Below, piece by piece: positions 1 through 8,203 of a stretch of 41,031 bases of DNA. Source of the DNA: Candidatus Aquidulcis sp. (GTDB lineage: Bacteria > Chloroflexota > Anaerolineae > Anaerolineales > UBA4823); the NCBI GenBank assembly GCA_020723385.1, contig DYIZ01000044.1, positions 1 to 41,031 of the forward strand. The letters run 5' to 3'. The position numbers and the translations under genes are program-made. Numbering within the stretch: position 1 is the first letter of the stretch; the number at the start of each line of letters is the position of its first letter. Below the pieces are notes generated by a model, which worked only from the letters and a program-made list of their open reading frames with translations, searched no databases and was not told where the DNA came from.

Positions 1-64
1 CAGCGCCGCGGCGGGGGCCAGGGCGCGGGCGGTCTCGGCGATGGCGGGGTGCAGGTTGAAGGTA

Positions 65-109
65 GCAGGTGGCAGGTTTGCAGGTGGCAGGTTTGCAGGT
101 GGCAGGTTT
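65..109. repeat. Three perfect tandem copies of a 15-bp unit inside the CHAT gene
   Basis: The 15-base unit gcaggtggcaggttt occurs three times without a mismatch (65-79, 80-94, 95-109). The unit is a multiple of three, so the minus-strand gene reads NLPPA three times and keeps its frame. The repeat lies in a proline-rich linker after the NTPase domain and could change copy number by slippage without breaking the frame. Confidence 0.9.
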
Positions 110-526
110 CGAGGGAGGGGGCGGATTTCGAGCAGGCCGCAGGCGGCGAGGGCTTCGATAGCGGCGGGGAGGCCGAGGGCGGGTTCCTGGTGGGCGGCGG
201 CGGCCCAGCGGGGACAGTCGCCCCATTCGGCCCCGGTTCGGGCAGGATTCTCATCCCATTTCTCCTTATCCCCTGCCCCCCGATCCCCTTTTCCCTCCAC
301 ACGCTTCAAAAAATTCTCCCAATTGGCTTCCACGATCTGCGAGTCCAAATCCTCCTGCTCCAACCGCGCCAGGAAATACAACAGCAGGCGGGCGGTGGGG
401 GGCAGGGCGGCCGCCAGGGATGTCGTCCAGCGGGCGAGCACGGCCAGGAAATCGGTTTCGGTGTAGTCGCTTTCGCCGCGGGCGAAGAAATGGGAGACTT
501 TGGCATCGTCCCGACCCCCCACCCGG

Positions 527-548
527 CCTCCCCCCTGAAGGGGGGAGG
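527..548. repeat. GC-rich REP-like palindrome inside the CHAT coding region
   Basis: A perfect 9-bp stem (527-535 with 540-548) closes a TGAA loop and is flanked by a run of C and G bases (514-526). The layout of C/T-rich arm, G/A-rich arm and G-rich tail resembles the palindrome at 2662-2691. It sits in frame within the CHAT protein, in a segment between the NTPase and the C-terminal helical part, which suggests an insertion tolerated by a linker. Confidence 0.6.
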
Positions 549-2262
549 AGTCTGCCAGGCGATGGCGCAGGGCGGCGGGGGCGGCGGCCAGTTTGTCGGC
601 CAGCTCGAGCAGCTTGGGGTGGCCCTGGGCGGCGTCCAGGGCGCGGAACCACAGGTCGCGCGTGGCGGGGTCGGCGGAGAGGGCGCGCAGGTGGGGCAGG
701 CTGCGCCCCAGCAGGGCGCTCTCGCGCCAGCTCAGGGCGTGGAGGGACTGGATGCACAGGCGGGGGTGGTTTTGCAGGGCAGCCGGCAGGCGGCGGCTGG
801 TGAGCACGAGCCGCGACGCCCCGCGCTGCGCCAGGAGCACCTCCTCGATCAGCACACCCCATTTGGGGTCGCGCCACGCACCGCTTTGAGTCAGCAGGCT
901 TTCGGCGTTGTCTATCGCCACCAGAATGGCGCTGCGCTGCAGCACGTCTTTCAGGCGCGGGGCGGTGCGGCGAGCAAATTCTTCGGGGTGGTCAGCGTAT
1001 GCGGTGAGGCCCAGGTCGTGCAGGCTGAGCTGGCGCTCCATTTCGAGCAGGAAATCGGTGAAGACCCGCCCCGGCTCGTAGGATTGGTCTTCGTCGGGAG
1101 CTTTGAACCACACGTAGCCAGTGAAACGGTCACGCTCGTGGCGATAGGCCAGTTCCAGGGCGCAGGCGGTCTTGCCAGCCCCGGCCATGCCGTAGAACAG
1201 CACGCCCGCCAGCCCGCTTTCGGGGGCCAGGGCCTGGCTGGCGCGCAGCATGGGCCGCAGGCGATCCACAAAACGGGGCGGCTCCTCGGGAAAAGCCAGC
1301 CCCAGGCCGGCGGCGGGCAGGGTGTAATCGGGCTGGAGGGCGGGGGGAACGAGTTTCAGGCGCGCGGCGCGCCGCCCGAACAGCAGCGGGGTGATGGCGG
1401 AGGTCTCGGGAGCGATGGAGACGTTTTTCAGCGCCTCGGCCAGCGCCAGTTGCAGCGCGTCGGGCAGAGCGCGTTTCTTGTCCAGCAGGTGGTCGAACAG
1501 GCCGAGCAGCAGGGCGATGGAGAACTCGTCGCCCACGGCGTAGCGCATGGCCAGCACGGCGCAGTCCAGCCCCTCGGCCACCTGCTGCGCCAGGCTGGGG
1601 AACTGCGTGGCAGCCTGCGGCTGGTCGTCGGGCGGGGGCGGGTAGCCTTCGCGGGCGGCTTGGCCGGGTTTGCCGGAGGCGTCTGCGCTGGCGGGGCTGC
1701 CGTTCGCGGCCCGATCCAGCCGGGCGCGCTCGGCGTGCAGCGCATTCAGGCTGGCCGCGCCGGAATAGCACGCCGAAAGCGTGACCAACTGCGGCGGCGG
1801 CGAGGCGGCTTGCAGCATGGCAAGAAAATCGGCGGCGGGCAGGCAGTCGAGCGTACCGTCGTCTTTTTCGAGCACCAGCTCGCCCTCCAGCCCGTGCCCG
1901 GAGAAATGGACGATATCCCAACCTTCGCCGTCTTCGAGGGCTTCTTGCAGCGTCTGGCGGGTTGCGCCGTATTGCAGCGTGCGTATGGTCAGCGCCAGGC
2001 CGCGCGTTTGAGCCAGCCCCTCCAACTGGCATTTGAGCTGGTAACGCTCCTCCCGCAGATTGAGCGGCATGGTGTCGTCGGGCAGGCTGAAGATCGCCAA
2101 CACGCGCAACTGCTGGCGGGCGGCATCCTCCGCCGGGGGCGGGGCGGCGGAGGCGATGGTGTACACGAAGCGCAGCCCTGCCTCGGCGAGCGTCCGCCCA
2201 TCCAGGTGGGCGATCTCGAACGGGCGGAAGAGCAGCCCCTGGGCCGCGGCGGGCAGCACTAC

Positions 2263-2265
2263 CTA
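2263..2265 (-). other. In-frame amber (TAG) codon within the CHAT gene
   Basis: Codon 106 of the CHAT frame is TAG, between VTVV and VVLPAAAQG. The same frame continues for at least 750 more codons that encode recognisable CHAT and NTPase motifs, so the stop is a point event and not the natural end of the gene. A single C-to-T change from CAG would produce it. No other in-frame stop was found in the visible part. Confidence 0.85.
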
Positions 2266-2632
2266 TACCACGGTGACGGGTGGGCGGAGGTGTTTTTTCA
2301 GCGCGGGGCGCAGCCCGCCGAGGATCTTCTCACCGGCCCACTCGCCCAGGGCGTGCATCCACTGGCGGCGGCGCTCCAGGCTGGCCGCGTAGCCATCCCC
2401 GTATTCGAGCGGGGCGTGGTAATCCAGGCGGCCCGGCACATCGAGGAAATCCTGATATTGGGGGTCGGCGGGGTCGAGCGCCACGTCGTGATCGGCCAGC
2501 AGGTTGCGCCGCTCGTCGTACAATACCCAACGCCAGCGCGTTTCGGACTGGTAATCGGTAAGCTCGAGTTGCGGGGTCATGGGAATCTCCTTTATCCGCC
2601 CGTGGAGAGATGCGGGTTGCTGTGCTACACCC

Positions 2633-2638
2633 ATTATA
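2633..2638 (-). promoter_or_regulatory. Possible -10 box of the CHAT gene
   Basis: On the minus strand the sequence reads TATAAT about 55 bases upstream of the CHAT start codon at 2580. No convincing -35 hexamer lies at the expected distance, where the palindromic repeat begins instead. The call rests on the -10 match alone. Confidence 0.35.
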
Positions 2639-2661
2639 TAGCAAATAGGCGGGCAACGCCC

Positions 2662-2691
2662 CCTTTCTCTCCCAGAATTGGGAGAGAAAGG
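2662..2691. repeat. REP-like palindrome between the divergent CHAT and ABC genes
   Basis: A perfect 13-bp stem (2662-2674 with 2679-2691) closes a GAAT loop and is followed by a G-rich tail (2692-2701). It lies in the 261-base divergent intergenic region between the CHAT start (2580) and the ABC ATPase start (2842). The left arm CCTTTCTCTCCC closely resembles a segment inside the ABC gene at 10831-10855, indicating a dispersed repeat family. Confidence 0.7.
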
Positions 2692-2763
2692 TGGTTGGGG
2701 GATAGTGAGGGCAGAAAATGGATTTCACTTGCCAATAATACCTTACAATAACTGTACAATTAC

Positions 2764-2790
2764 TTGACAAAATATAAATATCCTGATAAT
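2764..2790 (+). promoter_or_regulatory. Sigma-70-like promoter of the ABC ATPase-permease operon
   Basis: A consensus -35 TTGACA (2764-2769) is followed by GATAAT (2785-2790, 15-base spacing) or TAATAT (2787-2792, 17-base spacing) as the -10. The start codon lies about 50 bases downstream, and the tract is markedly AT-rich compared with its surroundings. No operator or riboswitch-like structure is evident. Confidence 0.6.
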
Positions 2791-2841
2791 ATTGGTCTTG
2801 AAAGATAGATTACAAACCAACTACGAAAGCGAGATACCACA

Positions 2842-3624
2842 ATGTCTACTGACTTGATCATCCACACCCAATCTGTCGTCAAGACCTATAACACCGGTAA
2901 GGTGATTGTCCCCGCCCTGCGCGGGGTTGACCTGGACATCTTCCGCGGCGAGATGGTAGCAATTATGGGCCCCTCGGGCTGCGGCAAAACCACCCTGTTG
3001 AACACCCTCTCCGGCCTGGATGAGATCGATTCGGGCCTCATCGAAATTGATGGGCGCAACCTGTCAAAGATGGACGACAAAACCCGCACGCGCTACCGCG
3101 CCGAAAACATGGGCTTCGTCTTCCAGTTCTACAACCTGCTGCCGGTGCTGACCGCCGCTGAGAACGTCGAAATGCCGCTGCTGCTTTCCGAGAAGAAAGT
3201 CAGCGCCAAAGAGGCTCGCCGCCGCGCCCAGGAAGCCCTGGAAGCCGTGGGACTCTCCACGCAAGCCAACCAGCTTCCCGGCGAGTTGTCCGGCGGGCAG
3301 CAGCAGCGCGTGACCATCGCCCGCGCCCTGGTCAACGCGCCCGCTATCGTCTGGGCCGACGAACCCACCGGCGACCTGGACAGCCAGACTTCGCAGGACA
3401 TCATGGATCTGATGCGCCGCCTGAACCAGGAAAACAACCAGACCTTCGTCATCGTCACCCACTCCCCCGAGATCGGCGCGCAGGCTGACCGCATCATCTG
3501 GATGCGGGACGGGCGCATCGAAGACAACCCTGCGGCGGTTGCAGGCGCGCTGCCTGCCGATTTACTGGTGCGAACCCCGCTCGATGTCCAGGCAAGCCCG
3601 CTCAAACTTCAGCCGTCGTTCTAA
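2842..3624 (+). CDS. ABC transporter ATP-binding protein, LolD/MacB type
   Basis: This 260-residue protein is a complete ABC ATPase of the LolD/MacB/FtsE class. It has Walker [10 protein letters not shown] (43-51), a Q-loop Gln at 95, the signature LSGGQQQR (149-156), Walker [10 protein letters not shown] (169-177) and the H-loop His at 207. Its partner is the FtsX-type permease encoded downstream on the same strand. Such pairs are mechanotransmission exporters that move lipoproteins, peptides or antibiotics across the cytoplasmic membrane. The C-terminus extends about 35 residues beyond the usual end of the fold. The ATG at 2842 has only a weak upstream GAAAGCGAG, but the first motifs fit the usual family spacing. 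The substrate cannot be inferred. Confidence 0.95.
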   Translation: MSTDLIIHTQSVVKTYNTGKVIVPALRGVDLDIFRGEMVAIMGPSGCGKTTLLNTLSGLDEIDSGLIEIDGRNLSKMDDKTRTRYRAENMGFVFQFYNLLPVLTAAENVEMPLLLSEKKVSAKEARRRAQEALEAVGLSTQANQLPGELSGGQQQRVTIARALVNAPAIVWADEPTGDLDSQTSQDIMDLMRRLNQENNQTFVIVTHSPEIGAQADRIIWMRDGRIEDNPAAVAGALPADLLVRTPLDVQASPLKLQPSF

Positions 3625-3648
3625 TTGCCTATCCGAATGTCTGCTCAA

Positions 3649-3686
3649 GGCGGACGACAGTCCGCCGATGGACTGTCGTCCATCGG
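3649..3686 (+). promoter_or_regulatory. Overlapping alternative hairpins between ABC ATPase and permease genes
   Basis: A 12-bp perfect stem can form between GGACGACAGTCC (3652-3663) and GGACTGTCGTCC (3670-3681) with a six-base loop. Two other hairpins use the same bases and exclude it: GGCGGA/TCCGCC (3649-3654 with 3661-3666) and CCGATGGAC/GTCCATCGG (3665-3673 with 3678-3686). Mutually exclusive structures in the spacer of an operon could set the ATPase-to-permease ratio by attenuation or processing. A dispersed repeat unit is equally possible. No U-run follows, so it is not a standard terminator. Confidence 0.5.
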
Positions 3687-3791
3687 GAGCATCAAGTTAT
3701 TTGGCCAGGCGCCAAGAGTCAATCCAATTGCTTGTCACTTAGGGCCTTGCGCCCATTCTGTTACGGTTATTTACACTTAAAGAGGCATCCC

Positions 3792-6700
3792 ATGAATACA
3801 ATCTTCGGCATACCAGCCAATATCCTGCTCTACACCCTGCTCGCCCTTTCCGGGCTGATCGTGCTCGGCGTTGGCGTGACGGCGCTGCGCTTCCCGGTGG
3901 CCTTTCGCCTGGGCATCCGCAACCTGCCCCGCCGCAAATCTCAATCCTTCCTGATCATTTCCGGGCTGGCGCTTTCCACCCTGATCATCACCAGCGCCCT
4001 GGGGATCGGCGACACGGTGGATTACTCGGTCAAATCCGGCGTATATGACAACCTGGGCGGCATAGATATGCAGATCGCCACATCGAAGCTCAAGGCGCAG
4101 TCTAGCTTCAGCTTTGGCAGCGGCGCGCCCGCCACAACCGCCGCCGACAACTGGTTCGATGCCGGCGTTGCCAATGAAGTCGCCGGTCAGGTGGATGGCG
4201 TGACTCTGGATGCCTCGGTCGCCGCGGCGATCCAGACCCTGCCGGTGGTCAACAGCCAGACGAAACTCTCCGAAGCCGCAGTGGAAATCCGCGGCCTGGG
4301 AGGAGCCACCGGAAACGGGCTGCCCTTACCCGAAGGATTGAATTCCCTCGCCGATGGCGAAGTGCTGGTCAACCAGTCGCTGGCAACGGCGCTGGATGCA
4401 TCTATCGGCAACGAACTGATGATCATCAAAGGGATGCCGCAGACGTTCACGGTCGCCGGGATCGTTCCGGACGGTGAATTGGCCGGTTCCAGCCTGGCGG
4501 TGATACTGCCGCTCGAGCGGGCGCAGGTTTTCTTCGGCAAGCCAGGCCAGATTACAGCAGTGTTCGTCTCCAACCAGGGCGATTCCGAAACCGGCGCGGC
4601 CCTGAGCGACAAAGCCGCCAGCCAGCTCGAGCCGATAGCTGGCAGCCTGGTGGTCAACCCGGTCAAAGCCGAACAGCTCGACGCGGCTGCGACCAGCGCC
4701 GAGTTCATCACCACCCTGTTCGTCACCTTCGGCACGTTTTCCATCGTATCCGGCATTCTGCTGATCTTCCTGATCTTCTCAGTGCTGGCTGCGGAACGCA
4801 AATCCGAGATGGGCATGAGCCGGGCGGTGGGACTGCAACGCGCCGATCTGGTGCGGCAGTTCGTCACCGAAGGGCTGGCATACAATCTGTTGGCAGCCGC
4901 GCTCGGCGCTGCCCTGGGGGTTGGCGCGGCGATTTTGCTGGCCTCCGCCATCGCCAGTTTGTTGAGCAGCAGCACGCTGTCCGTCACCCCGCGTGTTTCA
5001 CTGCGCTCGGTGGCGATTGGCTACACCCTGGGGCTGGTCATCTCGTTCGTCACGGTGGTCTTCTCGGCGGTGCGCAACAGCCGGGTGAACATCATCGCCG
5101 CCATCCGCAATCTGAACCTGCCGGTACCGCCGCGCCTGCCGCAGTGGACGCTGTTCCTGCGCCCCTTCACGGTATGGAAAGCGGCCGTCCAAAAAGCAGG
5201 CCAGGGCAACTACGGCGAGGCGCTGCGATTGTTCCTGTTCGCCGGGCCGAAAGCGGTCTTGAGCTTTTGGGGCGGATTGTGGGCACGCGGCCCGGTTCTT
5301 CTGGCGCTCGGTTTCCTGTTCGCCTGGGTGGGCGTCAATGTCGCCAAGCAATCGGGCGTGTATGGCCTGGGGGTCTCGATGTTCCTGATCGGCCTGGGAC
5401 AATTTTTCCAATGGGTGCGCATCCCCTCCCGGTGGGCATATACCTTCACCGGGCTATCGCTCATCCTGTATTGGTCGCTTCCCACGCGTGAAATCGGCAA
5501 ATTGAAAGACCTGGGCAACAATCCCGGCGATTTCTTCATCAGCGGGATGTTCCTGGTGGGCGGAGCGATCTTGCTCTTCCTGTACAACGCCGACACGCTG
5601 CTCAATGTGTTCGCCGCTCTCTTCGGGCGGGCGCGCAGTCTGCTCTCGGTGGCGCGTGTCTCTGTGGCTTACCCGGTATCAGCCAAAGGCCGCACCGCCA
5701 CCACGCTGGCGATGTTCAGCCTGATCATTTTCACGCTGGTCAGCACAGCCACGATCACCAACACGTTTAGCAATTTCCTGGATGTGGAAGGCGGCTCAGG
5801 CGGGTACGAAATTTTGGTGCAGACCAATCCCTTCAACCCGGTTTCCGCCGATAAGTTCACCAGCGGCATTGACCAGCTCGTCGCCGACGGGAAGATCGAG
5901 CAGCCCGCCGCGTTGGCATCGGCGGTGTTCGCTCCGGTCAAGGCGCAAAGCCCGAATATGACCGCCAGCGCCAATTACGCCATCAACGGCGCGGATGCGG
6001 CCTTCTTCGAGACGAACAACCTGGCGCTGAACGGCATCGCCAAAGGCTACACCTCGGCCAGTGAGGTGTGGGCTGCTCTGCAAGCTGACCCCACCCTGAT
6101 CGTTGTGGATGGTTTCTCGGTCGAGCGCTCCGGCGACCCGACCTTCCAGCGGGATGAGAGCGCCTTTTATATCAGCGCCATCCGCGCCAGCGACACCGCC
6201 TTCGACCCGCTCAAAGTTCAAATCACCGGCAAAGATGGCACAGCGCATGAATTCACCGTCATCGGCACACTGGGCAGCGCACCCGCCTTCTATGGCGCGC
6301 TGATGAGCGCTGAAGCCGCCAAATCGCTGGGATATGAGGGGGCGAACCGCTACTTCGTGCGCCTGGAAAGCGGCGCGGACGCACAGATCACCGCCAATGC
6401 GATCAAAAGCACCTTCAGCACCGCCGGTCTGCAGACCTCGCTGTTGAAAGAACAGCTCGAAAAGAGCCGGGCGACGGTGCGCAGTGTGTTCTACCTGATC
6501 CAGGGATTCGTGGGACTTGGCCTGCTGATCGGGATCGCCGCCCTGGGTGTGATCACCATCCGGGCAGTGGTGGAACGCCGCCAGCAGATTGGGGTGCTGC
6601 GAGCGATCGGTTTCCAGCGGGGGATGGTGCAGAGCGTGTTCCTGCTGGAGAGCCTGTTCATCGCCGGGCTGGGCACGGTGATCGGTTACGGCCTGGCGCT

Positions 6701-6881
6701 GACCTTTGCCTATAACCTGTATTTACAGGTTGCCGCCGACCAGGGGCTGGCATTCCTGCCGCCGTGGGTGGTCCTGGCCGGGATTGGCGCAGCGATCTTC
6801 GCCGCCAGCCTGCTGACCGCCTGGCTGCCCTCCCGCTCGACCTCGAAAATTGTCATCGCCGAGGCGCTGCGCTACGAGTAG
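3792..6881 (+). CDS. ABC transporter permease with two FtsX domains
   Basis: This is a 1029-residue membrane protein. I chose the ATG at 3792 because AGAGG precedes it by six bases; an upstream ATG at 3732 would add 20 unlikely residues. The layout is an N-terminal TM pair (about 11-31 and 53-70), a large extracytoplasmic MacB-like region, a first FtsX TM block (about 305-430) with an ERKSEMGMSRAVG coupling segment, a central multi-TM hydrophobic insert (about 500-610), a second extracytoplasmic region, and a final FtsX block (about 895-1025) with ERRQQIGVLRAIG. The duplicated FtsX unit in one chain suggests that one polypeptide supplies both half-transporters. It pairs with the ATPase upstream; the gap of about 170 bases holds alternative hairpins. 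Substrate unknown. Confidence 0.93.
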   Translation: MNTIFGIPANILLYTLLALSGLIVLGVGVTALRFPVAFRLGIRNLPRRKSQSFLIISGLALSTLIITSALGIGDTVDYSVKSGVYDNLGGIDMQIATSKLKAQSSFSFGSGAPATTAADNWFDAGVANEVAGQVDGVTLDASVAAAIQTLPVVNSQTKLSEAAVEIRGLGGATGNGLPLPEGLNSLADGEVLVNQSLATALDASIGNELMIIKGMPQTFTVAGIVPDGELAGSSLAVILPLERAQVFFGKPGQITAVFVSNQGDSETGAALSDKAASQLEPIAGSLVVNPVKAEQLDAAATSAEFITTLFVTFGTFSIVSGILLIFLIFSVLAAERKSEMGMSRAVGLQRADLVRQFVTEGLAYNLLAAALGAALGVGAAILLASAIASLLSSSTLSVTPRVSLRSVAIGYTLGLVISFVTVVFSAVRNSRVNIIAAIRNLNLPVPPRLPQWTLFLRPFTVWKAAVQKAGQGNYGEALRLFLFAGPKAVLSFWGGLWARGPVLLALGFLFAWVGVNVAKQSGVYGLGVSMFLIGLGQFFQWVRIPSRWAYTFTGLSLILYWSLPTREIGKLKDLGNNPGDFFISGMFLVGGAILLFLYNADTLLNVFAALFGRARSLLSVARVSVAYPVSAKGRTATTLAMFSLIIFTLVSTATITNTFSNFLDVEGGSGGYEILVQTNPFNPVSADKFTSGIDQLVADGKIEQPAALASAVFAPVKAQSPNMTASANYAINGADAAFFETNNLALNGIAKGYTSASEVWAALQADPTLIVVDGFSVERSGDPTFQRDESAFYISAIRASDTAFDPLKVQITGKDGTAHEFTVIGTLGSAPAFYGALMSAEAAKSLGYEGANRYFVRLESGADAQITANAIKSTFSTAGLQTSLLKEQLEKSRATVRSVFYLIQGFVGLGLLIGIAALGVITIRAVVERRQQIGVLRAIGFQRGMVQSVFLLESLFIAGLGTVIGYGLALTFAYNLYLQVAADQGLAFLPPWVVLAGIGAAIFAASLLTAWLPSRSTSKIVIAEALRYE

Positions 6882-6899
6882 AAACAAATGCAGGTAACC

Positions 6900-6946
6900 A
6901 AAAATGGGTGTTTGAGGCAGTTTCGCTGCCCCAAACACCCATTTTT
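6900..6946. terminator. Bidirectional hairpin terminator between convergent genes
   Basis: A 21-bp stem with one mismatch (6900-6920 with 6926-6946) and a TTTCG loop lies between the permease stop (6881, plus) and the acetyltransferase stop (6958, minus). Runs of A at the foot of one arm and T at the foot of the other provide a U-tract in both directions, as expected of a shared terminator for convergent genes. Its outer arms resemble the palindrome at 17443-17497. Confidence 0.85.
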
Positions 6947-6957
6947 CGGTATTCCGG

Positions 6958-8154
6958 TCAATACTCATCCCAATGGCTCATCATCGGATGCAAATTGGGG
7001 AAGAGCACCCGCACCAGCGGAAGCGCCAAACCGCTGCAAGCCATGTCCGCCTGGCGGATGACTTCATCCGGCTCGTCCGAGCCAATCAGGAAGCGGGCAA
7101 GGTCTGCGCCACCGCGCAGGATGTTCTGGGTATCACCCTCGCTTGTTATTTCAACGTTTCCCTGCCCGATCTGCAAAATTGCCTTCTGCTCGCCGCCATC
7201 CAAAAGCAGGCTGCCCTGCCAACCCGCAAACCGAGAGTCTGCCAATCGTTTTTCGAGCAACGGGATGAGTTTCTGCAAAGTGCTGTGAAGGTTGATAATC
7301 CGCACGCGCCAGCCCGAAATATCGAAGTAGCGGTCTTCGACAATGCACGCCCCTTTGCGGAGACATTGCAGCATCGGGTGGTAATAGGGCAGGGTGAAGC
7401 AGGTCAGGCTGTCGTATTCCCCTTTTTTGAAGACATCGCCCAACACCGCCAACCCCTGGCGTGGATCGCCGGCAGCTTCCAGGCATTGGAGAATTTTTGG
7501 ATTATCCTCAGCCGGGAAGGCGCGGATATACCCCTCGAGTTTTCCCTGGTCATCGAACCAGGCGTACACACCGATATCATCGGGGTGGCGATTGCGGTAG
7601 GTAGGCCGAATGGCCGTGCCGGTGAAATCAGCGTGCGTCCGGTTGTAGAATGCATCGAATTCATCCATTTGTTCCGCCGCCAAAGGCCGATAGGGTTTGT
7701 AAAGATCCAATCCGGGGAGTTCTTCCAACTTCAAACGGTAATTGACATAGTTCCAGGCGCGTGCATACCCCATCTTGACATAGTGCCGGCCGCGCAGGAT
7801 GCTCAGGTCATAGCCATCCTGTAGCATGGCATCAAAGGAAGATTGCGCGGCGCGGTGCATCAAACCCTGTTTGCGGTAATCGGCGTGCGTCACAACCGCG
7901 CCGATCCCTGCCACTTTGAGCCGGATGGCTTCGAGCCGCATCAGGTATCCCCACACACCCCAGTGATGGATCATTTTGTCGCCATCCAGGATCACGCGGG
8001 AGATATTCCAATCGTAATGGCTGTTGCCGATGTAGTTCTCGCAGAATTGTTCGACATATTTTCCGCCGGTGAACACGTCGGCGGCCAGTTGAGCCATCGG
8101 GAGAAGGTGTTCATCGGCCACAGGGCAGATCATGCGAAAGTTTGTGTTGCTCAT
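6958..8154 (-). CDS. Eis-like GNAT N-acetyltransferase with SCP2-like C-terminus
   Basis: The protein has 398 residues, the length of the Eis family (two GNAT domains plus a sterol-carrier-like domain). The acetyl-CoA motif is IGAVVTHADYRKQGLM (about 84-99), with the R-x-x-G pyrophosphate loop at 94-97. The C-terminus ends in LFPNLHPMMSHWDEY, typical of this family, in which the terminal carboxylate takes part in catalysis. Eis enzymes acetylate amines of aminoglycosides and other polyamines or peptides. I chose the ATG at 8154 because AGGAGG lies ten bases upstream; an earlier ATG at 8262 would overlap the preceding ABC gene. It follows the ABC exporter genes in the same direction, fitting a modify-and-export pairing by inference only. 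Confidence 0.88.
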   Translation of the reverse strand: MSNTNFRMICPVADEHLLPMAQLAADVFTGGKYVEQFCENYIGNSHYDWNISRVILDGDKMIHHWGVWGYLMRLEAIRLKVAGIGAVVTHADYRKQGLMHRAAQSSFDAMLQDGYDLSILRGRHYVKMGYARAWNYVNYRLKLEELPGLDLYKPYRPLAAEQMDEFDAFYNRTHADFTGTAIRPTYRNRHPDDIGVYAWFDDQGKLEGYIRAFPAEDNPKILQCLEAAGDPRQGLAVLGDVFKKGEYDSLTCFTLPYYHPMLQCLRKGACIVEDRYFDISGWRVRIINLHSTLQKLIPLLEKRLADSRFAGWQGSLLLDGGEQKAILQIGQGNVEITSEGDTQNILRGGADLARFLIGSDEPDEVIRQADMACSGLALPLVRVLFPNLHPMMSHWDEY

Positions 8155-8203
8155 TGATAGATAGCCTCCTGTATTTTTCTGTAGAACAGTTGGTGCTGCT
8201 TCC

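Larger units (their letters stand above)
1..2580 (-). pseudogene. CHAT protease domain plus STAND/NTPase protein, interrupted by an amber codon, partial
   Basis: One minus-strand frame starts at the ATG at 2580 (AAAGGAGA Shine-Dalgarno six bases upstream) and stays open to the window edge except for one TAG at codon 106 (2263-2265). About 860 codons are visible; the 3' end lies outside the window. After an N-terminal region of about 200 residues comes a CHAT caspase-like domain with VHFSGHG (catalytic His about 229) and LSACYSG (catalytic Cys about 271). An NTPase follows, with Walker A GMAGAGKT (464-471), Walker B ILVAIDNAE (552-560) and an LVLTSRR sensor-like stretch. Such CHAT-STAND proteins are candidate signalling or immune proteases. 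The intact frame after the stop suggests a recent CAG-to-TAG change, readthrough or a sequence error. A GTG at 2259 could restart translation, giving two products. The region is GC-richer than the rest and holds palindromic and tandem repeats. Domain calls are firm; functional status is uncertain. Confidence 0.75.

Noticed and set aside
2263-2265. Amber codon as pyrrolysine
   Set aside because: No pyl genes are in the window and homologs of the CHAT family do not use it; a point mutation or error is simpler.
49-2751. Plus-strand open frame of about 900 codons
   Set aside because: It is antisense to the CHAT gene, low-complexity and Gly/Gln-rich, without motifs. GC-rich third positions create it.
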